A stretch of DNA of 64,000 nt, from contig MJGA01000034.1 of assembly GCA_001910725.1 (NCBI GenBank), positions 204,602 through 268,601 on the forward strand, read 5' to 3'. Under the pieces are notes generated by a model that worked only from the letters and a program-made list of their open reading frames with translations, was not told the DNA's origin and did not search any database. Positions within the stretch are counted from its first letter, which is position 1. The number at the start of each line of letters is the position of its first letter. Of the stretch, positions 1 through 9,995 are shown in pieces. Both the position numbers and the translations under genes were made by a program. This stretch comes from Phanerodontia chrysosporium. Its lineage: Eukaryota; Basidiomycota; Agaricomycetes; Polyporales; Phanerochaetaceae.

Positions 1-74
1 GCGAGCAGCAGTCCGTCCATATTTAGAAGGTAGTTCACACGGACTTCGCAAAATCGAGAATAAATTCCAAAAAA

Positions 75-375
75 CTACTGCAGTGATGCGACAAATGAGG
101 TCAAATCTTCACAGGTCTCTTGAGCAAGGTCCTCAAGCTCTTCCTCAACATTTTTAGGACTCTGACCTTCTGTGAAATTGAGGGAATATCCATGTTTGAT
201 GCTGGATTTGAGCATTTGCAGTGCCTCCATCAAAGCACCACTGATTCTGTTGTGCCGATCTGATACAGTTAGCTTTCCAGATGAGAAAACACGTTCACAG
301 GGCACAGAGGAGACCTGTATGGGTAGAATATCCATGGCCACGGCATAGATAGTTGGAAATTTGCTTTTTGCTACC
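75..375 (-). pseudogene. hAT transposase, C-terminal dimerisation exon (copy 1)
   Basis: This last exon of the hAT transposase encodes about 100 residues ending in a natural stop at 75. It carries the hallmark hAT C-terminal signature: FPTIYAVAMDILPIQ followed by SSVPCERVFSS, the dimerisation region typical of hAT transposases. A 3' splice site (AG at 376-377) precedes the GGTAGC that opens the exon, and the upstream intron holds the Ngaro-like element. The exon frame is open, but the gene as a whole is destroyed by the insertions. The identification of the family is secure; the terminal inverted repeat beyond position 75 is not recognised. Confidence 0.85.
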
Positions 376-536
376 CTAATCACTGGCGCCGTACTGGGAA
401 TGTGTGAGGAGCTCGCGCTGCGAGTCCGGGAGGGGGATCCAAAACCAGAGTAGGTGTAAACCGGCCGTGCCCGAGGGCGCGGCCGCAGACATTGATTTGA
501 GGCGCCCGGCAGTGGAGCGCAACCACCCGTAAACGA

Positions 537-1625
537 CTAGAGAGACGACGGAGGAGGGGGAGGGCAGGTGGTTGAGGAAAAAGGAGGTTGCGCGACAGCG
601 GGTGAGAGCGCGGGAGAGCCACGTTGCCGAGCCTGCAACGACGCCTGGAGGACAACAGGGTGCTCCCGAATATACATCTTGTAGGCTTCAGAGGACCAGC
701 GGCCGGCGGCCTGGATGTGAGCGTCCGGCCAGCCGAGCGACGCAAGGAAGGTAGCGCCGCTGGGGCGGAGAGAGTGGCCACCAGCGGAGGGCCCGAGGAC
801 GCGACGAAGGCGGGCGAGGAACTACCCCCGAGTAGACTCGGAGCCGTCCGAGCGGAGGAAAAGTTGGCTGTGGAAACGGAAACGAGCATCACGCAAGGTC
901 AGGTAGGCGTCGAAAGGCGCACCAGGGTCAAGGCGGTCGGGACGGCGCGCGAGCACGATATCACTGCCGGCAAACAGGCAGTCCACCTTGTGCGCAGGGA
1001 GGTGGTAGCGGACGTCGGCTGGCGTAGTGACCATGGAGCGGCGGCGAATGGTTTTGCAGGACGAGCGAAGGGCGCGGTCGTCGGCGGCGACAAGCTCACC
1101 GAGGCGGTGTAGCCCAAAGAAACCCACGAAGACGAGGGCGACGAACAGGCGGTCGTTGTAGAAAGGAGTGGCCCCTACGCTGTCGAGGATGAGGAGCAAG
1201 TCGTCCGGCGAAAGGGCGCGCACCCGGATGCGAGGGGTGGCGAACATCTTCTTGCACCCAGTGAGGCAGCGAGAGACGAGAGAAGAGTGACGGAACGCGC
1301 GTCCGGAGGGGTAGAACGCTTCGAGCTGGTTGCAGATTCCAGACAGGTAGGTGTCGACGGAGCGGGGGTTGATGTGATGACACATGTAGACTGTGTAGAA
1401 AGAAAGCGTGTCGGGTGTCGGGTCGAGGGGAAACTGGTGTGCGTCGCAGGAAGCGACATAGGATTGGAGATGGGAGGCATAAGCTTTGTTGGTAGAGGCG
1501 TCGAGGGCAAAACCGAGAGCGATGGCCCGCTCACGGACGAATTTCTCACGCGACCAAGGCGCCCGAGGGGGCACCCGAGCCACGGCACTGCTGCTCATAA
1601 GTCGAGACCCCCCTGCGGTGTCCAT
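537..1625 (-). pseudogene. Tyrosine recombinase of the Ngaro-like element (one in-frame stop)
   Basis: This YR integrase would catalyse site-specific strand exchange to integrate the circular DNA copy. Starting at the ATG at 1625, the N-terminal core-binding part includes STNKAYASHLQSYV. The first catalytic arginine lies in GLHRLGELV near 1085-1110. A TAG stop at 822-824 interrupts the frame, but the same frame continues with the box containing GGHSLRPSGAT (the H-x-x-R pair, about 750-782), then AAGRWSSEAYKMYIR with the probable nucleophilic tyrosine (about 671-686), ending at TAG 537. All four catalytic R-H-R-Y positions are therefore present and a single nonsense change separates them; TGG-to-TAG is a plausible origin. 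The start overlaps the RNase H reading frame by about 30 nt. Confidence 0.8.
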
Positions 1626-3370
1626 CGAGGGGGCATGAAGAAGTCGAGAGAGTCGCAGTATTGACACACCACCAGAAACAACTTGCGTGACAACACATCG
1701 GCGACGACGTTGACAACGCCTGGGACATGCCAGACACGCAGATCGACAGCAGGTGTCGACTGAATGAGGAGGGAGCATGCGGAGAGGAGGATATCAGTGT
1801 AATGTCCGGACGCGCAGAGGCTATCGAAAATATGAACCGTGTTGAGGTTATCGGTGAAGATTGCGAGCTGCAGCGGGCGATCGGTGAAGATTGCGAGCCG
1901 CAGTGGGCGATCGGTGTGTGTTCGCGGCAGGGAAGATGCCCAACGCAAGGCAGAGAGGACGGTGAGCACTTCGAGTCAAAAAATGTTCTCCTCCAGGAGC
2001 GGCGGCACGTTCGGGAGCACCAAACTCGCCAGGGTCTGCCACCGTTGGGGGCACCAGATGCCCATTCCGTCTAGGGAGGCATCACAAAAAATGGTGAGGT
2101 CGGCCTCCTCGGCGGTCCACGCCCGTGCGTGCAACATGTGAACGCCGCAATGTGTTGCGAACTGATCCGCGGTCCACAACAGATTTCGAATGGTGCGCTT
2201 GTTGAGATAGATCCGGAAGAAAGGGTGACCGGTCTTCCCGGCGAGCTTCTCGTAGAACGACTGCAGACCAGGTCGTGCGAGAGGGAGCACGTTAAGGCCC
2301 CAGTTGATCCAGCCTAGAAGCCGCTGCCACTCGCGAAGCGTGCGGCGCCGGTCGGCTGACGCGCAGAAATCACAGATGGCCGCGACCAGTTCCAGAGGCT
2401 TGGTGTCTGGAAGCGAAATGGTCATTGCATCCGCATCAACATGGAAACCGATGATGGTGAGCGCACGCCCATACAGCTGCTTCTCTTGGGTGTGCGGGAT
2501 GCGAAGTTCATTCCACAGGCGCAAAAGCTCGGCTTGCTTGCATGGCATCTTAACCCCGTACGGTTTGTATAAGACGAGATTTCCGTCTTCATCGTACGCG
2601 TACATGTCATCCATGTAGAGGTTGATGCCCTCAAGCCGCCGAACACGGACAGCAATCCAGATTACGAGCGCCATGAACGTGATCCAGATATCAGGCGATC
2701 CGCGGCTCCCGAAGCAGAGACAACGATCGATGTAACGCTGGACAGTGCCATCTGGAGCCGTGACAGTGACAACTTGCTTCATCTGCCATAAGGGATGCAC
2801 CGGCAGGAGGCGGTATGCGTTCTTAACATCGGATTTGAACAGCCAGAGAGGGATGTTCCCCTTCTCGTGACGTAGGTGGAGGAGATTCTTGCCAAGGTCC
2901 TGCATATTGTCAGGACGCATTCCGACCTTCGTCTTGTCGATCATAGCATTGAGCGCCCATTGCCCTGCCGAGTGATTGTTGATGAGGCGCAACTTCTCGG
3001 AGTTCGGCTTGGGCACCGCGTGGATGGGCATGGAGTACATTCCAGGGAGAAGCTCTGATCCGAAGTCTGCAGAGTAACGCCCAAGGGTCACCTCTTCGGT
3101 GCTATACGAGGTGACGAATTCATGTTCCGTCACCGACAGCGGCCCAAGCGCGGGTTCGTCCCAGGTCTCAGGGAAAGCTTTCCCTTCAGTATCAGCGAAT
3201 GGCCAAAAACTGTTGCGCAAACTGCGCACAACTGATTCAACCAGAGGACGGTTAGGGTGATCTCGCAGGTACAACTCGAAATGGTCCACATCGATGGGTG
3301 TTACGACCTTGAAAAGCTCCGGCCGCGTCTGGATGGTCGTTATAGCCTCCTTGTCCTGGAAAGCAGACAA
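1595..3370 (-). pseudogene. Reverse transcriptase-RNase H of the Ngaro-like element (one in-frame stop)
   Basis: This polyprotein copies the element RNA into DNA. The RT palm is recognisable: PIHAVPKPNSEKLRLINNHS (finger), LFKSDVKNAYRLLPVHPLW (first aspartate) and INLYMDDMYAYDE, the YMDD active site. RNase H starts at TIFCDASLDGMGIW, is cut by an in-frame TGA at 1976-1978, and resumes in the same frame with the FTDNLNTVHIFDSL and GVVNVVADVLSRKL blocks down to the stop at 1595. A perfect-phase tandem duplication of 33 bp (about 1839-1908) repeats the RPLxLAIFTD segment in the RNase H. The start at 3370 is a TTG, so the true initiation site is uncertain. It probably follows gag by frameshift or reinitiation, because no clear ATG is seen. 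Confidence 0.8.
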
Positions 3371-3472
3371 TGGAGGGCTCGGAAGGGGCGCATGTGTTCG
3401 GTTGCCGATGCCAACGATGTGACCGGGGCGTCATCTTCTCCCCACAGTAGATTTCGGAAGCGCTGCGGGCGC

Positions 3473-4705
3473 TTATTTACGCTTTTCGGGGGTCTTATCT
3501 CTTCCCGCTCCCCGGGACGTGCAGGTAAGGCGCGCATGTGAACCGTTGCAGGTGAGACAGGCGTGTCTGAAAGAGCAGGTCCGGGATGTGCAGCGTCCTT
3601 CGTTGAATTTCCTGCAGATTTCTCGACCACCTCCCGTTCCGGACGAACTGACCGCTCCAGTGTTCCCGCCAGATGCTCCGGCGATGAAGCACCGTGTGTA
3701 GAGGTCTTGGAAACGATTCGTGTCTGTGAGAAGGAGTTCGTTTCGGTTTGCGACCTCGCTCCGGATAGCTTTGTCATAGGTGATGACTTTGCCGGCGTTG
3801 TCGCTGCTGGCGTTGGTGAACATCCCGGATATGTAATCTCCATATTCCGAGAGTTCGTGTCTTCGGTGCGGATAAGCGAACTCGACCGCTCAAGAGTATC
3901 GCTTCCATGCGGTGATCCATTGCCCATGTTCCATGATGTGCTTCGAGGGCGGCTGGGCGTCTCCGGGAGTGCTGACCTCAAATTTCCCAAAACGGAAGGT
4001 CTGCTTGAGATGCGCGTCGATAGTGACGATTCCGGCATAGATTTTGTCGAGATCAACGAATCGGCCTGCAAGGACATCAGACCAGACTCCGTCAGGGATG
4101 GATGGGATTCGTGGTTGGCTGAGGACCTGCTGTTTACTCCAACTGAGGTCCTTGATGTAGTTGACCTTGAGCTCGAGCGTCTGCAGGATGGATTGCGGGA
4201 GTTGTGACTGCCGTTCTGAGGCGGTCTGCAAGAATGGAATGATGGATTCATCAACCTTTCGGCGGGTACGCGCGCTTTCTTCATCGGGCGAGGTGCTTCT
4301 GGAAGAGGAGGAAATGGATCGGGCGCGTTTGTGTGTATCTCGCTCGTATCTGTGATGCGCTTTTCGAGCGTTCTCTTCCTCTTCATTCCTAGCCGCTCCA
4401 GAAGGTCCGGCTTCTGCTCTTCCTTTTCTCTTTGCGGCTGCTCGCTCTCTGTCAACTTCCCCCAGTTGTCGGCAGTAGAACTCGAGAGCCTCATCTCGAG
4501 CGTCGATCTCTTGTTGATCAGCGATGAATTCGGTATCGAGGACATGTGCGAGTGTACGTAGCGCTGTTTCTTTGGAACAGATTCCCCTCCTGTAATCCTC
4601 AACAACAAGCTCGCATTATTTGACAAGTTCGCTAGCGAAGGTTTGCGTCTGCTCAGGGGTCGGTTCCGTTTGGGTTTGTGATTGCTGTCCTCCATTCTCT
4701 GTCAT
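3473..4705 (-). pseudogene. gag-like protein with CCCH-type zinc finger (Ngaro-like element, two in-frame stops)
   Basis: This is the presumed nucleocapsid-like protein of the element. One frame runs from the ATG at 4705 to the stop at 3473 (about 411 codons) and is interrupted by a TAA near 4621 and a TGA at 3890-3892. An N-terminal helical, charged stretch and a serine-rich basic linker (RSISSSSSRSTSPDEE) are followed by a conserved-looking block with VLAGRFVDLDKIYAG. The C-terminus is a cysteine/histidine cluster, CRKFNEGRCTSRTCSFRH then CLTC, consistent with RNA binding. The frame stays the same across both stops, so base substitutions and not indels broke it. Assignment as gag rests on position upstream of RT and on the zinc finger. 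Confidence 0.65.
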
Positions 4706-5045
4706 TGATCCGGCAGATGGGAGCTACGTGACAAGATACAACGAATGCTACGCTACGAGCAAAGGGTGAGAATCGAGACCGGGTGCACTGCACAACGGGA
4801 AGGGTGCCTACCTGAGAGCAGTAGGGTGAGGGTCGAGACAGGGTGCGCTGCACCCCTAACTGTCCCCCGGTCTGCGTACTCCCCCGACGAGGGGCTCTAC
4901 TCGGGGACTGCCGTGTGCCGCGCAACATCAGCGGCGGCAGACCCGAGACCTCGGCCGGACGGCAGGGAGGTGTCCGCTGGACGAGACCGCGCTGCGGTCA
5001 GGACCCCGACGCTGTTGGGATGTACACACCGAGCAGAGGGCACGT
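4706..5045 (-). other. GC-rich 5' leader of the Ngaro-like element with a 60-bp-spaced direct repeat
   Basis: There is no gene here. The stretch is much GC-richer than the flanking hAT intron. Two imperfect 30-bp copies of the pattern GGGTGAG-n-TCGAGAC-n-GGGTGC (4764-4793 and 4824-4853) sit 60 bp apart. They could be a remnant of the element's terminal repeat system, but no matching copy was found at the opposite end. Confidence 0.45.
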
Positions 5046-5052
5046 GATTAGA

Positions 5053-6354
5053 TCAGTGTAAAGTTCTTAAAACACGAATAAATATCGCAAAAACATCATT
5101 AAAATTATTAGTAAAATCGGTGAAAATTGACACACTAGCTAAGTAACTTACCTGCCAGTACAACAGGGATATAGGCTCTTGTTCTGTTGGCCCACCAATA
5201 TATTTCAGCCACTTTTGCTCAACTGTGGGCGTTGCTAAGGCTTTTGGCTTGTGTTTGAACAAAATATTTTGAGCCTGCTGCGCGCTTGTCTGTTGTGTGT
5301 TGGTGGCCTGATTGACATCTTCTGGGGCCATATGTTCTCTGTACTTCCTCATCTGTACAAATGGCATTTATTAATGGACTAGATCATTTTGCAGAATTGC
5401 ATGAGATATACCTCTCTGATAAATAACTCTTTTGCCTCCCTTTGCTCTGCCGAAGTTGTGCACGCTTTATGCCATTCAAACTTTATCTGAGAATTGATGA
5501 CTATATATTTTCAATATATGTGGTGCATTCAAATGTAAAATATGTACTTGTAGTCAAGGTATAAACGTCGATACTGCGGTTACGCTCACGATATTTATTA
5601 AGCTTGTCCAAGCCCTGCTGAATAATGGATGCAGCCTGTGAATATTCAGTCTGCTGGTCAACCCAGAGGTTCTTCATTCCCTCGAATGCAAGAAGTACAT
5701 TCACAAGGGTAGGTGTTGACTCAGAGGAGAGAACTTCTTGAAAGAGATTTGGTATCTGTTAATCAAATATTAATTAGCTATTTAATTATGGAAACATCGG
5801 AAAATTAATACATACTTTGAGTATAGCACAGAATATCTCTAAGGCATGTCATTCTGCAGCCTCCAGAGAGAACTTGCGAAGGTCCGCAAACTCGTCTCCA
5901 TCAAGAAATTTCTCAATGGCCTGAAAACAGATATAAGAAATCGTCAAAAATGCGAAGGAAAAACATACCTCGCGGAGTACAAGAGCTCACTCAACCATGA
6001 AGTATGTTGAGAACCAGCGAGTCTCAATATCTCTCAGTAGCTGAAGGATCTTCTGCTGCATAGAATGAAGAATATTTGTAAAGTGTTGACGACGAAGTGC
6101 AGAGACTCGAATCTAATAAAGTATAAAATTCTAAGTAAATGCCAAGAAAATATGAAGAGAAAAGAGAAAGACCTACACCCCGGATAAGAGAGTGAAGAGT
6201 TGCGATTGGGTCCCATTTGATAGCATCCAGAAAGTTATCTGGTGTTATACCACTGTCAGGCTCAAATGCCGGTGCTGACTCCTTCAAATACTCCAGCTTG
6301 GTCATTGCACCAAGCACCGTTTGACAAGCCAAGTTGACAATATGCGGGAAACAC
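5053..6354 (-). pseudogene. hAT transposase, middle exons (copy 1)
   Basis: Several short exons on the minus strand continue the transposase from the block at 22249-23571 across the E1 insertion. Exon 6024-6332 starts with ACQTVLGAMTKLEYLKE and GITPDNFLDAIKWDPIATLHSLIR, then resumes after an intron with the stretch ending RDIETRWFSTYFMV. Further exons give AIEKFLDGDEF and LRKFSLEAAE, then LVNVLLAFEGMKNLWVDQQTE (5501-5704) and a Gln/Thr-rich segment with ALATPTVEQKWLKYIGG (5053-5367). GTAAGT-like donor and TTTTCAG-like acceptor sites frame the exons. The first exons match copy 2 (62891-63300) closely and copy 3 (36470-36640) more loosely. In-frame stops occur (for example in the exon near 5850-5920), so it is a pseudogene. 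Confidence 0.75.
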
Positions 6355-6788
6355 TATCATGCGCCAAACCTGTTTGCCACAAGATATGGATGAAATGAGG
6401 CTCATTCCGGCATAGCAGGATTAGCACAATGAAGTAGAGCTTAGTATAGAAGAGGAATTCAAGGCGTGGGAATGTATAGAAAGCGCGGGAGTTCAGAGCA
6501 AGGGCGTGAGAAGACAGAGACCCAAAGGGAAGGCGTGAGAAGACGCAGCCATTTTGGGATCACTGTGGGAAAGGCAGGCTATATTTGGGCGGTGTGGGAA
6601 AGTAACTACCCAATTAGGCCTGGAAATGCGCCAAGCATCTCTGGAATGAGGGGAGAGAGGTGTGGAAAGTCAGAGGAAAGTATGGAAAGGAATGGAATCC
6701 ACTGGAAAGGTACAGAAAGAAGGTGCCAAGCGGAAAAGGAAGCGGAAAGGAGTTGCAGGAAGGATGTAGAATAGTGTAGCACCTTGTA

Positions 6789-6858
6789 GAACATTCTAGC
6801 ACTGTACAAATTGACCAAACACGGTCAAATAAGGCCATACTCTGTAGGAGTATAAAAG
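6789..6858 (+). promoter_or_regulatory. LTR1 core promoter: GAAnnTTC palindrome and TATA box
   Basis: TATAAAAG lies at 6851-6858. About 60 bp upstream is GAACATTC (6789-6796), the inverted GAA/TTC pair that heat-shock factors bind. The U3 segment before it is packed with GGAAAG and TGGAAA repeats. The same block recurs in the 3' LTR near 21457-21526. TATA is convincing; factor binding is inference. Confidence 0.6.
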
Positions 6859-6984
6859 GCCACTCTCTTCTTCTCTCTCAATAGATCACTAGTTGGAAGC
6901 AGCCAGCTATTTTCTCACCTCAACCACCACCATCTCTTGGTGTGGGCTGTGTGTTATCAGTATAAGTGTGATTCAGTTCTAGTA

Positions 6985-7420
6985 AGGGTAGTTAGTCCAC
7001 CAGTGCAAACAGGCATTGTGGTGGTAGTCTATCGCTTACTCAGTCCTTAGTCTACGGTCCTCCGTCTACAGTAAGATTAGTTAGTCCACCAGTGCACTCA
7101 GGCATTGTGGTGGTAGTCTATTGCTTACTCTAGTTACGTCTACGGTATTACGGTTTTACGTTAGCTCTTTAGTCCAGCAAGGCGCCTGGCAGTTGAGCTA
7201 TTTGGTTGTGAAGGTTTAGTTATTCGGTTTACGGTCCACGGTTTACGTGTAAGTTATAGCAAGCAGGCTATACTTACTTGGTTGGTTATTTGGTTTACGG
7301 TCATAAGTAAAGATAAGCAAGCAAGGCTTACTTTACTTACTCTTTGGTTACTAAGGTCTTACTTACAAGTGTTACTTGTACTTAAGTCTTATTACCTTAC
7401 CCCTTCTAGGAGACTAACCT
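6985..7420 (+). repeat. Chain of short hairpins in R/U5 of LTR1
   Basis: Successive short inverted repeats follow one another: CCACCAGTGC...GCATTGTGGTGG (twice, about 82 bp apart), CAGCAAGGCGCCTGGCAGTTG, TATAGCAAGCAGGCTATA, TAAGCAAGCAAGGCTTA, and TTACAAGTGTTACTTGTA. Unit number differs between copies: the reverse solo LTR (31741-32941) has an extra TATAGC-type unit at 31966-32046. The transcript leader would therefore be highly structured. Confidence 0.6.
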
Positions 7421-7578
7421 CTTCTACCTCTACACACTATCTACCCTCTGTATACCTACTATCTCAGCAATACTTTTCCCCTCCACACGAACGCCCGAGG
7501 CAGTAGTCGACCAACAGTCTGGTCCACCTCACTCGGTTACCTTTGGTAATATCTCTTGCCAGGGTATAAAGCACGACA

Positions 7579-7606
7579 TCTGGAGCCCACCGCGAGGGGG
7601 AATCGA
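7579..7606 (+). other. Putative primer-binding site of E1
   Basis: The TGG trinucleotide typical of tRNA-primed elements occurs three bases after the LTR (TGGAGCCCACCGCGA...), followed by GAATCGAA, which resembles the complement of a tRNA T-loop. The spacing between the two does not fit a standard tRNA 3' arm exactly, so the primer is not named. Confidence 0.45.
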
Positions 7607-7683
7607 AGTTATTGTTGATCCTAGTTAAGCTATTCAGAGCAAGTCTGTCTACATCTGCGTAGAAGACCTAAGCCCTGGTGTGT

Positions 7684-9990
7684 ATGTCAGGAGACCCCAC
7701 GTCTCCCAAGTCATCGTTGTCATCATCATCATCATTGTCCACGCCTACGTCAGTACCCTCAGCAGTCAGTACTCAGTCATCCTTACGTAGCCCAGCGCTA
7801 CCTCAGCAGCAAGTTCAAGTTCAGTCAGCAAGCACTATGTCCTCGCAAAGTGCCGGACCCCAGCAGCCGCAGCAGGCGGCAGTTCACCAAGCCCAAGCTG
7901 GTACAGGAGGAGGAGTAGTAGACTTCCCCCTTCCTGGAACCAAGGGTGCCCTCAAGAAGTTCAAGGGTAAACACTCAGATGTGCTCCCCTTCCTACACTT
8001 CTATGAACGCTTATGCAGGAAGCATAATGTTACTTCAGATGCAGAGAAGGTTGAGAACATCACTCAATACTGCTCTAGCAGTGTGCGCAGGTTCATGGAA
8101 GGACTTCCCAGCTATCAGACCCCAGATTGGGCAGCCTTTGTACGTGACCTAAAGAAGTATTATGAAGCAGACAAAGAAGACAAGCGCTTCATCATCAGAG
8201 ATCTGGAGAAGTTTGCTCGTCACTCTAGGATTAGGCCTCTCAGAACTATGAAGGCCTGGACCAAGTATATGAGAGACTTCATTAGGATCGGAGGGTGGTT
8301 GCGTAAGAATGGAAGGCTTTCAGACTATGACTACAAGTTCTACTTCTGGATTGGACTTCCTGAGACTCTCAGGAACCAGTTGGAAGCAAGGCTGGTAGCG
8401 CAGTTGCCTCACCATGATATGTCAGACCCCTTTGATGTTGATGACGTTGTCAATGCAGCAGAAAGTCTTCTGCATCGTCGTCGCTTTGACAGAGATCGTC
8501 TGCTCTCCGAGCCTGAGACAGAAGACTCAGACCTAGCCACCACCACGTCCACTGAAGACTCAGACTCAGACCATGATTCAGACTCTTCTGAGGAGGAACG
8601 CTCCAGAAGGAAGAAGAAGAAGCTTAGGAAAGTGTCTAAAGAAGTCTCTCGTGAGCGCGTCATCAAGTCTAAGCCTAAGCAGGTTAAGAAGACCACGAAA
8701 AGAGTTGTGAAGTTTCACAAGCCTGCAGAAGGAGACCTTGAGGACAGCGACATGGATGCCCCACCTCCACGCATGACCCAGCGTTCCACGACTCCTTCAA
8801 GGGAGCAGTCTAAGGATGACCTGGAAGTGGAAGAGCTCATTAGGCAGTTAGAAAAGATGAATCTTTCTGATCCTGATTATGCTGTTGCTTATTTCAGAGC
8901 GTGTAACAGGCACCCATTAGTAAAGCAGATTGTAGCACCCCCTGTTGACAGACGTCGGGTAGCATCACAGTCCTCCGTACAAGCCCATCCCGCAGTACCA
9001 CGAACTAGAAATTTTGAGAGGGATACCCCGCCCCACGTGGTTGGAGGCTCTCAAAATTTCCAGCCAAGGTCTGACGGCCGTGCATGCTATGGTTGTGGTT
9101 CTATGAGCCACACGATGAATAGGTGTGAGGCTTTGCAGGAGTATTTTGCTAATGGGACTATAACCAGAGATGACAGAGGTAGGATCAGACTTACCAATGG
9201 CGGTATTCTGTTCAGGAAGCCAGAGGAAGATTGGATCACGGCGATTAAGCGTGCTACCACTCCTCAGGCTAACTTCATCTCTATCAAAGGTTGTAGCCAG
9301 GTAACAACCCCAGTGAAGGCCAAGGTTAGCACTTCATACGTCCAGTACTATAGTTGTGACTCAGAGGAATCTGAGGATGAAAGCTATGAGTCAGAAGAGG
9401 AGGTATTTAATGTTACCAGGACTGACAAAGGGATTACCAATACACGCAGAGAAAGATTTGATGGTGTATGGCTTCCTACACCTAAGGAGCTTGAAGAACG
9501 AAGGAAGAAGCAAAATCTTCCTCCTGTTCCCCCACGTTCAGGCCCTCCACGGGCAGCTAAGAAGGATCCTGAGGGAACTAGGGTCACCATGCCAACCCCC
9601 GCACCTCAGCCAGTTCCTATTGAAGTGCATGCCCCTGCCTTCAACCCTAATGATGATGATGCCTTTATGGAAGATGCTACTCAGCGGATTCCTGCATCGT
9701 CTAAGGGTAAGCAGCGAGCAACCCCATTTCAGGAAAAGACTAATGCTCAGCCAGGACCATCGGAAAGTAAGACAGATGTGGAAGGAGCTCGTCAGCGGCA
9801 ACAGCGTAAATCTGAGATTCAGAATTACGTAGACCCTAAGCGAGTTCTGGACAAGGTTCTTAATGCCCCAGTCACCATGGCAGTGGGAGAGTTCTTGGCA
9901 GTGTCCAAAGAGATGACTCAGCAAGTCCAGGAGGTAATTAAGCCTAAGAATGCAATAAGTAAGGTCAAGGTGAAAACAAACCTGCTGTAG
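7684..9990 (+). CDS. gag: E1 gag
   Basis: This is the capsid/nucleocapsid precursor, 769 residues from the ATG at 7684. A Ser/Gln-rich N-terminus is followed by a retrotransposon-gag-like helical core (about residues 85-260: VLPFLHFYERLCRKHNV, FIRIGGWLRKNGRL, SDYDYKFYFWIGLP), then alternating acidic-serine and lysine-rich linkers (DSDHDSDSSEEERSRRKKKK). One CCHC zinc knuckle, CYGCGSMSHTMNRC, sits at about residues 468-481. The tail is proline-rich. The ORF is fully open. It ends at TAG 9988-9990, and the protease ORF begins only 5 nt later at 9996, suggesting termination-reinitiation and not a ribosomal frameshift. Confidence 0.85.
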   Translation: MSGDPTSPKSSLSSSSSLSTPTSVPSAVSTQSSLRSPALPQQQVQVQSASTMSSQSAGPQQPQQAAVHQAQAGTGGGVVDFPLPGTKGALKKFKGKHSDVLPFLHFYERLCRKHNVTSDAEKVENITQYCSSSVRRFMEGLPSYQTPDWAAFVRDLKKYYEADKEDKRFIIRDLEKFARHSRIRPLRTMKAWTKYMRDFIRIGGWLRKNGRLSDYDYKFYFWIGLPETLRNQLEARLVAQLPHHDMSDPFDVDDVVNAAESLLHRRRFDRDRLLSEPETEDSDLATTTSTEDSDSDHDSDSSEEERSRRKKKKLRKVSKEVSRERVIKSKPKQVKKTTKRVVKFHKPAEGDLEDSDMDAPPPRMTQRSTTPSREQSKDDLEVEELIRQLEKMNLSDPDYAVAYFRACNRHPLVKQIVAPPVDRRRVASQSSVQAHPAVPRTRNFERDTPPHVVGGSQNFQPRSDGRACYGCGSMSHTMNRCEALQEYFANGTITRDDRGRIRLTNGGILFRKPEEDWITAIKRATTPQANFISIKGCSQVTTPVKAKVSTSYVQYYSCDSEESEDESYESEEEVFNVTRTDKGITNTRRERFDGVWLPTPKELEERRKKQNLPPVPPRSGPPRAAKKDPEGTRVTMPTPAPQPVPIEVHAPAFNPNDDDAFMEDATQRIPASSKGKQRATPFQEKTNAQPGPSESKTDVEGARQRQQRKSEIQNYVDPKRVLDKVLNAPVTMAVGEFLAVSKEMTQQVQEVIKPKNAISKVKVKTNLL

Positions 9991-9995
9991 CCAAC

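Larger units (their letters stand above)
385..5045 (-). mobile_element. Ngaro-like tyrosine-recombinase retrotransposon
   Basis: This element reads on the minus strand in the order gag (CCCH-type zinc finger), reverse transcriptase plus RNase H, then tyrosine recombinase. That order, with recombinase instead of a DDE integrase, is what is known for DIRS/Ngaro retrotransposons, and Ngaro elements are common in basidiomycetes. It lies within the last intron of hAT copy 1. No long terminal repeats and no target duplication are visible, as expected of recombinase-mediated insertion, but I also could not find the split direct repeats expected of an intact Ngaro, so the ends may be trimmed. The outer limits are estimates from where the hAT intron sequence resumes. 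Coding parts carry only a few in-frame stops, so the copy is fairly recent. Confidence 0.75.
6355..7577 (+). repeat. 5' LTR of E1
   Basis: This is a direct repeat of 21023-22243. It starts TATCATGC and ends GCACGAC(A), imperfect inverted termini. It holds the promoter (TATAAAAG at 6851) and a long R/U5 part made of a chain of short hairpins (6985-7420). Small ORFs inside, on either strand, also occur in the other LTR copies and show no protein-like conservation. Confidence 0.88.

Noticed and set aside
3340..4695. 451-codon minus-strand frame over the Ngaro gag
   Set aside because: The composition is random-looking, and another frame from 4705 to 3473 contains the zinc finger and VLAGRFVDLDKIYAG block. 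The longer frame is an out-of-phase shadow.
6466..6838. Short open frames in LTR1 (both strands)
   Set aside because: Identical frames in the other LTR only reflect the repeat; the sequence is GGAAAG-type low complexity.
7579..7606. Naming the tRNA that primes E1
   Set aside because: The T-loop-like part and the CCA complement are not at the right distance for a standard tRNA; no safe assignment.
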